Shown in pieces: positions 1-8,986 of a DNA stretch of 64,000 nt. The stretch covers positions 210,794 to 274,793 of the forward strand of contig UESW01001773.1 of assembly GCA_900491605.1 (NCBI GenBank). Reading direction: 5' to 3'. This DNA comes from Calamus simplicifolius. Taxonomy: Eukaryota; Streptophyta; Magnoliopsida; Arecales; Arecaceae. The translations under genes and the position numbers were made by a program. Positions within the stretch are counted from its first letter, which is position 1. Every line of letters begins with the position of its first letter. The notes below the pieces were generated by a model. It had not been told where the DNA came from. It saw only the letters and a list, made by a program, of their open reading frames with translations, and searched no databases.

Positions 1-2341
1 TCTAACCGGGAGGGTTGCGGCCTTGAGTCGCTTCATGTCAAGATCGGCATAAAGGTGCTTGCCCTTCTTTAAGGCGCTGCACAAGGTCAACAGCTTCGAG
101 TGGACAAAGGAGTGTCAAGACGCCTTCGAAGAGTTGACGCATTTTCTATCCACTCCCCCGCTGTTGTCCAAGCCAAGGGGCGGAGAAGAGCTCTTTCTAT
201 ACCTTGCAGCCTCCCTAGAGGCCGTCAGTTCTGTGCTCGTGCGTATGGATGCCGATGGAGTATAGAAGCCGGTCTACTACACTAGCAAGGTACTTCATGA
301 TGCTGAGACCAGATATTTCAGGACCGAGAAGATCATTTTTGCCCTGGTGGTCTCTGCCCAGCGCTTCCGACCCTACTTCCAAGCTCATCTCATCGTGGTG
401 CTCACGGACCAACCTCTTTGGACCATCTTATCCTGTCCGAACACCTCTGGTCGGTTAGCCAAGTGGGCTATCAAGCTGAGCGAGTTCGACCTATCTATTT
501 GACCAAGGTCTGCCATGAAATCTCAAGTGCTAGCTGATTTCTTGGTCGAGTGTTCTTGGACCGAGAGATGTTCGGAGGAATCGCGTCCGGAGGTGCACGT
601 GGAGTCCTCCTCGATCGAGAAACTAGGGAAGGAAGACTAGATCTTGCATGTAGATAGAGCAGCAAATTCTCAAGGAAGCGGGGCCGGCTCATCCTTGCGA
701 GCCCCGAGGGAGAGGTGGTGGAGTACGCCCTTCGGTTTCAGTTCTCGGCCACTAATAACCAAGCGGAGTATGAAGCCCTGTTGGCGGGAATGAGGCTAGC
801 TGAGGAGCTCGGTGCGGGGTGTCTAAGGGCCTTCATCGACTCCCAGCTTATTTCTGGGCAGGTGACTGGGGAATACGAAGCCAGGGACTCAACCATGTCC
901 CGCTACTTGAGCAGAGTGCAGTCCTAAGCCTCTCGGTTCTCTTACTTCCGCGTTAGCTACATTCCCCCAGCGGAGAACGCTAGGGCCGACGCGCTGTCCC
1001 GATTAGCCACCTCGGCCGATGGGACCCTTGGAAGAATGTATGTGGAGCACTTGCAGACCCCGAGCATCGAATCTGCAGATGAAGCATTGCCGGTTGAACA
1101 AGGGCCCTCCTGGATGGATGCCTATGTCCGGTATTTGGCCGACGGCACTCTCCCAGAAGACCCCGCCGAGGCCAGGCTACTCAGACGGTGGGCTTTGAAA
1201 TTCCTGATGATGGATGGGAAGCTTTATCGAAGATCATTTTCTTACCTGGTCCTTAAATGTGTCGGACCAATCGAAGCAGACTACATCTTGCGGGAAATCT
1301 ATGAGGGCATCTGCGGGAGTCACCTGGGGGGCAGGGCCCTAGCTTACAAGGCCTTACGGCAGGGGTACTACTGGCTGACCATGAGGGAAGACGCGGCCGA
1401 GCTTGTTAAGAAGTGTGATAGCTGCCAGCGCTACGCCAATGTTCAGTGACAGCCGACATCTCAGCTGACCCCCCTGGCGGCACCTTGGCCCTTCGTCCAG
1501 TGGGGTATGGACATCTTGGGACCATTCCCCTCAGCCTCCGGACAGCGCAAGTTCCTCCTAGTGGCCATCGATCACTTCACCAAGTGGATTGAGGCCGAAG
1601 CCCTTGCTAAGATCACTGAGAGTAAGGTAAGATCCTTCTTTTAGAAGTCTATCATATGCCGGTTCGGACTACCACACACTCTGGTCACTGACAATGGCTG
1701 GCAGTTTGACAACGCGCCCTTCCGGGAATTCTGCTCCGAACTGGGCATACATCAGAGATTCACTTCCATCGGGCATCCTCAAACCAACAGAGCGGCCGAG
1801 GTAACTAATCGCATCATTTCCAAGGACTGAGAACCCGACTGGATGATTGCAAGGGGCGGTGGGTGGAGGAACTCCACAATGTGCTATGGGCCTACCACAC
1901 AACGTCACGAGCCCCCACCGGAGAGACCCCATTCAGCCTAGTCTTCGGGTCTGAAGCTGTCATTTCGGTGGAGATAGGTTCCCCGAGCCCTTGGGTGGAG
2001 TCGTACAGTGCAGAAGACAACCCGGACCAGCTACGAGCCAACCTCGACCTGGTGGAGGAGGTGCGAGACCGAGCGCGACTTCGGATGGCGGTCTACCGGC
2101 AACGAGCCGCCTAATATTATAACGCCCACGTGCGCCCCAAGACCTTTTTGCCGAGAGACCTGGTCCTTCGGCGAGCTGAAGTCTCGAAGCCAACGGAAGG
2201 AGGCAAGCTAGCTCCGAACTGAGAGGGGCCCTATCGGATCACCGAAGCACTTCGTCACGGAGCATATAAGGTTGAAGAACTGGATGGGAGGCCGCTCCCT
2301 CGGACGTGGAACGCTAACAATCTCCGTCGGTACTATCAATA
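1..2341 (+). pseudogene. Decayed gypsy pol: RT end, RNase H, second RNase H, integrase
   Basis: Translation in overlapping frames gives a Ty3/gypsy polyprotein end. Residues of the RT connection and first RNase H lie at about 20-480 (ETRYFRTEK, then VLTDQPL). A second, archaeal-type RNase H follows at about 640-1010; its four acidic positions are visible in HVDRA, NQAEYEAL, FIDSQL and ADALSRL. The integrase zinc region is at about 1290-1445 (GSHLGG, then CDSCQR); the first zinc-binding position reads REIYEG where relatives usually have His. The DDE core has Asp in WGMDILGPF (1509), Asp in LVTDNG (1690) and Glu in RAAEVTN (1798). The C-terminal domain runs to a TAG at 2339-2341 (GPYRI to LRRYYQ). 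In-frame stops occur at about 263, 500, 640, 925, 1447, 1642, 1828, 2112 and 2221, so it cannot make a full protein. It ends about 110 bp before the tandem array. Confidence 0.88.
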
Positions 2342-2449
2342 GTACATTTCCTTCTTACATTAAATACCATACTTGTATCCTATTGGGTTTTCACCCCTCA
2401 TTTCACATCAATGAATTTGAGTTCTAGCATCTCAGTTTTTCCACAAAAG

Positions 2450-3860
2450 GCTCTGGGCCAGCCAAGCATGAAGCCCAGTGTACCACTGGCAGAGCGATGT
2501 ACCATCAGCTCTCAACACTAAAGCCCAACCCCGGTCGGCACAAAAGCCTTGGGCCAGCCAGGCACGAAGCCCAGTGTACCACTGGTAGAGCGATGTACCA
2601 TCGGCTCTCAACAACTAAAGCCCAACCCCGATCGGCACAAAAAGCCTTAGGCCAGCCAGGCACGAAACCCAGTGTACCACTGGCAGAGCGATGTACCATC
2701 GGCTCTCAATAACTAAAGCTCGAACCTGGTCGGCACAAAAAGCCTTGGGCCAGCCAGGCACGAAGCCCAGTGTACCACTGGCAGAGCGATGTACTATTGG
2801 CTCTCAACACTAAAGCCCGACACCGGTCGGCACAAAAAGCCCTAGGCCAGCCAAGTACGAAGCCCAGTGTACCACTGGCAGAGCGATGTACCATTGGCTC
2901 TCAACAACTAAAGCCCGACCCCGGTCGGCACAAAAAGCCTTGGGCCAGCCAGGCATGAAGCCCAGTGTACCACTGGCAGAGCGATGTACTATCGGCTCTC
3001 AACACTAAAGCCCGACACCGGTCGGCACAAAAAGCCCTAGGCCAGCCAGGTACGAAGCCCAGTGTACCACTGGCAGAGCAATATACTATCGGCTCTCAAC
3101 AACTAAAGCCCGACCCCGATCGGCACAAAAAGCCCTTGGCCAGCCAGGCACGAAGCCCAGTGTACCACTAGCAGAGCGATGTACCATCGGCTCTCAACAA
3201 CTAAAGCCCGACCCTGGTCGGCTCAAAAAGCCCTGGGCCAGCCAGGCACGAAGCCCAGTGTACCACTGGCAGAGCAATGTACCATCGGCTCTCAACAACT
3301 AAAGCCTGACTCCGGTCGTTACAAAAAGCCCTAGGCCAGCCAGGCACGAAGCCCAGTGTACCACTGGCAGAGCGATGTACCATCGGCTCTCAACACTAAA
3401 GCCCGACCCCGGTCGGCACAAAAAGCCCTGGGCCAGCCAAGCACGATGCCCAATGTACCACTGGCAGAGCGATGTACCATCGGCTCTCAACAACTAAAGC
3501 CGACCTCAGTCGGCACAAAAAGCCCTGGGCTAGCCAGGCATGAAGCCCAGTGTACCACTGGCAGAGCGATGATGTACCATCGGCTCTCAACAACTAAAGC
3601 TCGACCCCGGTCGGCACAAAAAGCCCTGGGCCAGCTAGGCACGATGCCCAGTGTACCAGTGGCAGAGCGATGTACCATCGGCTCTCAACAACTAAAGCCC
3701 GACCCCGGTCGGCACAAAAAGCCCTGGGCCAGCCAGGCATGAAGCCTAGTGTACCACTAGCAGAGCGATGTACCATCGGCTCTCAACAACTAAAGCCCGA
3801 CCCTCGGTCGGCACAAAAATCCCTGGGCCAGCCAGGCACGAAGCCTAGCGCATCATTGGC
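2450..3860 (+). repeat. 98-bp tandem repeat array, about 15 copies
   Basis: The segment AAGCCCAGTG or a near variant recurs at 2471, 2567, 2665, 2763, 2860, 2958, 3055, 3153, 3251, 3349, 3444, 3543, 3644, 3742 and 3841, giving units of 95-101 bp with a mean near 98. Each unit holds three short dyads: CCAGTGtacCACTGG, GATGtacCATC and CCGACCccGGTCGG. The array lies between the end of integrase and the 3' end of the antisense gene, the usual place for tandem repeats in Tat-type elements. Open frames run through it on both strands only because the unit is GC-rich with few stops; I do not read them as genes. There are no unique spacers, so it is not a CRISPR array. Confidence 0.93.
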
Positions 3861-4232
3861 AAAGCTGCGCGCAAGCAGTCCCTGGAAGTTCGAGTCTATC
3901 CTAGCCTTCCGAGTCCGGTGCTCCATCGGTCGCTGGGAGTCCATATTCTCGACTCTAGGATTCGGTCTTATGAGACTAAGTCGAGGTTGTTCGAGAATGA
4001 ATTAAAGGTTACTCCTTAGCACCGACGAAGTCCCTAGGGGTCCCATGTCGGTAACCAAAGAACTTGGGGAAAGGTCATAATTGGATGAAGACAAATTTTG
4101 TTGAAGAAAAGAGTATATTTCATTAACTCAAAAGTGCTTACAAAACGCCGACCAAGCCGGATTTGCAAAATAAAAAGTACAACGTGAAGCTCACGGTTCA
4201 GCTGGCGCATGCTTGTCGTCAGATGAGCCAAC
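3861..4232. other. Spacer between tandem array and antisense gene
   Basis: Unique non-coding sequence inside element A. It would form the 3' untranslated region and downstream flank of the antisense gene on the minus strand, whose stop is at 4233-4235. No other gene or repeat is seen here. Confidence 0.5.
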
Positions 4233-4924
4233 CTAAGAGAGACGTTCCGGCTCGACTTCAAGGGCCTGTGGAAAGTCCAGGTCTCGGGCGACCTTTTCCT
4301 TTCCACGCTGGAACCCTTGAAGATACACTTTCGCTGAAGCTTCAGCCAGCTCATCCATGAAGTGCTCGGACGCCCGAAACTCTTCAATAACCCTGGCAGC
4401 CCTGGCCTCCATAGCTGCCTCCACTTCAGCAGCTTGAGCTTCCTTCTCTGCGGCCAGAGATGCCACCGCTATCCTCTCAGCCTTCAGGGCACGATCTCTC
4501 TCCTCCTCAGCTTTCTTTGCCCTCTCCTCGGCCTCCTTTGCCCTTTCCTCAGCCTCTTTCACCCTCTCCTCGGCCTTCCTTGCCTTCTCTTCGGCCTCGC
4601 CTGCCTGATTCTCGGCCGTCTGGATGGTCACGGCCAACTCTGAAATATGAAGGTCTCTGGCCGCGACAGCGCTTTCGGTCTCCATCAGCTGGCTGAGAGC
4701 CGCCCGCAAACGGTTGGCCTCAACTTCTTTCTGGCTCTCGGCCGCTCTTATCTCATCGGCCCGGGCGGTCCTGGCCGATTCCAAGGCCCTCTTGGCCGCT
4801 TCTGCTCGAGCACGAGCCTCCTCCGCCTCTTTATGGGCCTCCCGCATGAGGGTCTTTCCCCCATGGATGACCTCCCTCGTAGCAACCAAGGAGTTCGCAA
4901 TCTGTAGGCGGTCAAAAAGAGAGA

Positions 4925-4929
4925 GGAAG
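4925..4929. repeat. Target site duplication of S1, left copy (GGAAG)
   Basis: GGAAG directly precedes the LTR end TGTTGG at 4930 and is repeated directly after the other LTR at 15226-15230. Five base pairs is the normal copia target duplication. Confidence 0.93.
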
Positions 4930-6381
4930 TGTTGGCCCAGATGATAACCCAAGAGGGGGGGGGTGAATTGGGTTCTTTAAAAAAATTTAAACCTTTTGAA
5001 ATATTTGTTTGCTTAGTGTGAGTGAAAGTGAATGCAGATGCAAAAACAAAATACAATCAATAAGATAGAGATAGAGATAAAGGAGACACGGCAAACACAA
5101 AGATTTTATAGTGGTTCGGTGTATCCAACACCTACGTCCACTCCCAAGATTCACTTGGGTCCACACTATAGTCTTCCTTGATTACAGCCGAGTTGTTTTA
5201 CAAGCTCACAACTCAAACTTGTTGTTTTCCCGGGATCACAACGAACCCAGCCGGTTTTCCGGGCTCACCAGCACAAAAACCCTAACACAAGCTATACCAA
5301 GCTTGTACCGAGGTAAGACTACCTCCACTAGTTCAATCCCCCAGATTGAACTAGACACAAACAAAAGAAATATTATTTTTCAAGTACACAGCTCCTCAAT
5401 GAGCAAATAATCAAGTAAATGAACAAGGTTTAGAAAAGCCTGATTTGTAGTTGGTTGGCTTTTGAGCTTTTCTTCTTTTCTTCTTTTCTTCTTCTCCTTG
5501 CTAGATTGAATCAAGCCTCAGCTCCGATTCTTCACAGTTGAAGCAGTTGAGAAGGATTGAAAAGCAAGAAACTGATCCTCTTTCTCCAATTTGGGAAATC
5601 CACCAAAACTTTGATTTGAATGCCTTGGATTCCTCTTGAGCTTTTTGGAGTGGAGTGGATTTGAGCTAGAAGGTTTTTTCTCTTGAGATTCAGGCTCTCT
5701 CTTTTTTGGATTTTTGAATTGGGATTTCTCTGTTTCCGTTTTTCTTCTTTGTTTTTCTGTTCTTTTCCGTTCTTGTTTTTGAATGATAGTCTTCCCTTTT
5801 TATAGATTTCTTTCAAACCATTTTTGGAAGAAAACTATCCGTTGGAGTGTACCTTGCAACAAAATATATCTGTTAGAAATAAAGTAAAATAGAAATATTA
5901 CCGTTAGAGCTGATCTGGCAATTTAATTTTTCGTTCCAGGTGGGTTGGAGTTGACTCTAACTTTTCTGGAGTCGGCTCTAACTCGAAACACTTTAATCTG
6001 TTAATTCTGGAGTCGTCTCTAACTTTTCTGGGGTCGACAAGAAACTTTTCTGGAGTCAACTCTAACAGACCCGGAGTCGACTCTAAGTCGGGGCCAGAAA
6101 AATCAACGTTCTATCTTTTCTGTTGGAGTCGGCTCTAACAGTCTTGGAGTCGACTCTAACTTCCGTGCCAGATACTGGAGTCGGCTCTGTGATTCTCGGA
6201 GTCGACTCTAATGTCTGCAATCTTACCTAGACATTAGATTCGATCCAGAACAAGATTTAACTCCTGATTTTGATCATTCAATCGACTTATAATCTGAAAA
6301 ACTTAATCAAAATCATTAGAGCCTTCAATTGTTATACTCAAATAGTTTTGTTAATCATCAAAATCATCAATTGGGTCAACA
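4930..6381 (-). repeat. S1 3' LTR
   Basis: 1452 bp. On the minus strand it begins TGTTGACCC (6381 downward) and ends GGGCCAACA (4930). It matches 13791-15225 over its full length with a few substitutions and small indels. It holds the phased decamer array (5948-6208) and a TATA box (minus strand TATAAAAA at 5797-5804), so U3 is the high-coordinate part. Confidence 0.95.
5948..6208 (-). promoter_or_regulatory. Helically phased decamer array in U3 of the S1 3' LTR
   Basis: Ten copies of a GAGTCGACTC-like decamer start at 5948, 5969, 6010, 6031, 6053, 6074, 6126, 6147, 6178 and 6199. Spacings are 21, 41, 21, 22, 21, 52, 21, 31 and 21 bp. Cumulative offsets fit whole multiples of about 10.46 bp with residuals under 1 bp. 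In element sense many copies alternate GAGTCGACTC (a perfect palindrome) with GAGCCGACTC. The array ends about 144 bp upstream of the TATA box. A role as enhancer or protein-binding array is inferred from position and phasing. Confidence 0.8.
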
Positions 6382-6400
6382 ATCTCCTCCTTTTTGATGA
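6382..6400 (-). promoter_or_regulatory. S1 polypurine tract
   Basis: The minus strand reads AAAAAGGAGGAGAT immediately before the 3' LTR start TGTTGACCC. This is the plus-strand primer site for reverse transcription. The same tract stands at the same place in S2 (63028-63041). Confidence 0.85.
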
Positions 6401-6604
6401 TAACAAAAACTTTGAGTATATGCATTCAAAAAATTCATTCGAACTAAAGATTATAGTCATTTTAAAGCTTAAAACATTTTTAATGAAGGATTTGATGCCA
6501 ATATTCAAAGTGAACTTTTAAAATTATGCATGATTTCTATATAAGCCATCAATTATGAACATTTAAACTAAATGTACAGAAAATTGCAATTAAGCTTGTT
6601 GTTA

Positions 6605-6803
6605 AGCTCCCCCTGCATTGAATAGCTCCCCCTATATATAAAATTGAATTTTAATTGAACTGATTAAAATTTTAAGTCTCTTTCTTTTGCATAAACAATC
6701 ATTTCTCCCCCTTTCTTTCTTTCTTTTTGCATATTCAACCATCTCTCATTAAAATTTCAAGTCTTTTTTTTTTTTTTTTTGCATATTCAACCATCTCTCC
6801 CCC
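6605..6803 (-). promoter_or_regulatory. Four extra PPT-like GGGGGAG tracts of S1
   Basis: Minus-strand GGGGGAG occurs at about 6605-6613, 6624-6632, 6705-6711 and 6797-6803, upstream of the true polypurine tract. Multiple polypurine tracts before the 3' LTR are, as I recall, a described Sirevirus feature. S2 has four at matching positions. The rest of 6401-7113 is AT-rich and non-coding. Confidence 0.75.
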
Positions 6804-7113
6804 TTTTTTGTTATCAGCAATAAGGAGAGTATTAGATAAAGAAAGTTATTAGAGAAAAATTGTTGGTTCAATAAGACATAGGGATTCAAGCAGTCAATCA
6901 TAGACAGATTTGAAAATGTGTAATTGCATTACATAAGTAAGAAACATTACATAAGTTGATTCAAGTATATTCCAAAGTGAGATACATTAGATACTCAAAA
7001 TTCCTAAATACAAACTATCAAGATAAAGTAAACCTGGAGAACCTAAGATAAAAAAGAGTATCAAAATCAAAATCAAAGTCAGATATGTTTGAATACAATT
7101 TTCTTCAAGTGAC

Positions 7114-8492
7114 CTATGATTTCATTACATCATCTTTTTGAGATTTCTTAAAATTTTCAAGACAAGCTTCAATCTGTGAGACTGCAAGGTCAATGTCCTT
7201 CTTTAGTTGACCAGTTGCATTAACATAAGATCCCGAGCCATCAGCAATGCCTTCCATCCTTTCAAAGATTTTGTGAAGTTCAGCACCAAAGGATTCAACA
7301 GAATTGCTTATGAAAAAGGAAATCATGTCAAGTCTCGAGTTAAGTTCTTCTTTTAGCTGATTGAAGTCTTCTTTTAATTGATTAATCTCATGAGATCTCT
7401 GACTGTCATATTCAGCAAGCAAGGCTCTCAACTGACCAATCTGCTCATCAGAGAATCTCCCAGAAGCAGTAACAGACAGATGTGGAGGAGAGGGAACTGT
7501 GCTCGGTCCAGCTTCTGAAGGTCCAGCTGTAGATGGTCCCGCAATAAATGGATCAGGGACTGATGGTCCCGCAGTGGATGGTCCAGGGATATCTTCTACT
7601 CTGGCCTCTTCAGTTCTATCTCTCTCAGCTCTTTCTTCTCGTCCTCCTTTCATCCATATACCATTTAACTTCTTGAAGCCCATCCGATGAATAGTAGAAA
7701 TACTATAATAGTCAGTGTGCCTTAATTTCCTTAGGGGTTCATTATCCATAATTAGCACACCTTGGCTTCTAAAGATCAATGTCAGAACCATACCATATGG
7801 CAGTGTAGATCTTTTCTTTGTAGCAGCCTCTGCCATATAACCAATCATCATGCCAGCTAGGTTGACTGGCCTTCCAGTTATAATACAATCCATCAAAAGA
7901 ATGTCTCGCTCCGAGACGTACTCAAATCTACCAATTTTGGGAAATAAAATTCTTCCACATATGTTGTGTAGTAACCTGAGCTCCAGATTTAATTGATTAG
8001 CAAGAATTTCCTCAAACTCGGTTACATCCCTCCTAACATTCTTGACAATGCACCACTTCTATCATCATGTTGATATTCCATAATACCAATTGTGGGCATT
8101 TCCAACAGATTTCCAAGGATTTCAGCAGTTATTACAACTCTAGTTCCTCTTACAATACTGACTAAACCGCCTTCTCCTCTACTCAAATCATTGTAAAATT
8201 CTCTCACTAGGGCAGGATAAGTGGGGATATCTAATGAACAAATCTTTTCCCACCCCATTTCTTTTAAACATCTTCCTATTGAGAAGCCCTCCGACTCAAA
8301 GAAATCAAAGTTGACCTTCCTTCCAGTTGTGATAGTCTTACCGGCTAGTTGATCTACTTTGGGTGAAGAGGGTGAAGGAGGGGAATCTTCTTGAGTGGCC
8401 GAAGAGGAGGATGGCGAGGGTTGCCTCCGAATCGTGCATCGCCTCGTGGGAACGGACGCTCCTCCGACGAAACCGCGCCTCTTGGGTGCCAT
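7114..8492 (-). pseudogene. Accessory 3' ORF of S1 (putative plant transposon protein domain, coiled coil)
   Basis: Starts at 8492 (MAPKRRGFVGG) about 490 bp after the pol stop. Residues 1-50 are basic and Ser/Pro-rich. A conserved domain of about 200 residues follows (ITTGRKVNFDFFESEGF, VREFYNDL, RILFPKIGRFEYVSERDI, KRSTLPYGMVLT) that I recognise as the Pfam family called putative plant transposon protein (PF20167). Next comes a Pro/Ser/Gly-rich linker with PSTAGPS-type repeats, then a coiled-coil tail ending at 7114. A 1-bp frameshift near 8022 breaks the S1 copy; S2 encodes the same protein at 61067-62452. It sits where SIRE1-type elements carry an env-like ORF, but I see no signal peptide or membrane segment. 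The function is unknown. The phased array just upstream suggests its own control region. Confidence 0.75.
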
Positions 8493-8595
8493 TGAGTTGA
8501 TTGGAATGTGTAATCAAAGGTTTTGAGAAGATTGGGGAGGTTGGAAAGGCTTTGGAACTCCTTGGAGGGTTTTGGGAGACGGATAAAATGATTTG

Positions 8596-8792
8596 GGGTC
8601 GACTCCGCCTTTTTATTTTTGACCTAGTTCGACCTAGAGTCGACTCCCAAAAACTGGGTGTCGGCTCCGAACCAGAAAGTCTGTCAGCGCTCGAATTAGA
8701 GTCGGCTCTACAGAAGCCGGAGTCGGCTCTAATTGCTTAGACAGAACATCAAAAACTAAGGTGTCGACTCCACAAACTGTTAGAGTCGACTC
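8596..8792 (-). promoter_or_regulatory. Phased decamer array between pol and accessory ORF of S1
   Basis: Seven copies of the LTR decamer start at 8596, 8637, 8658, 8699, 8720, 8761 and 8783. Spacings are 41, 21, 41, 21, 41 and 22 bp, all near whole helical turns. The array lies 104 bp upstream of the accessory ORF start (8492, minus) and about 195 bp after the pol stop. S2 has a counterpart at 60791-60972. It could be an internal promoter or enhancer, or a binding array for a self-encoded protein. Confidence 0.78.
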
Positions 8793-8986
8793 TAACAGTT
8801 TCAGAGATAAAAAATCAAGTTTCAAGGATCTGAAACTATTCAAATTAATCATCAAACTCTAGATAAATGTTCCTTAGCAATTGGGGAAACAATGAATCAA
8901 GATCTAGATAGATTTCCTTATTGAATATCGAGATTTTTCAAGAAATTGATGAAATCTAGATAGTTGTTCTTAAGAGTTTCAGAAAA

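Noticed and set aside
2432..3776. Many overlapping open frames of 60-130 codons on both strands
   Set aside because: They are readings of the 98-bp repeat unit in several frames; they have repeat-encoded sequence and no domain.
2450..3860. Possible CRISPR array
   Set aside because: Units are contiguous 98-bp repeats with no unique spacers, in a plant retrotransposon.
4362..4944. Plus-strand Pro/Leu/Ser-rich open frames
   Set aside because: They are shadows of the Glu/Ala/Lys coiled-coil exon on the minus strand.
5111..5410. Open frame repeated in both S1 LTRs (also 13971-14174)
   Set aside because: It lies in the R/U5 part of the LTR on the strand opposite to transcription; no domain, and it is shortened in the other LTR.
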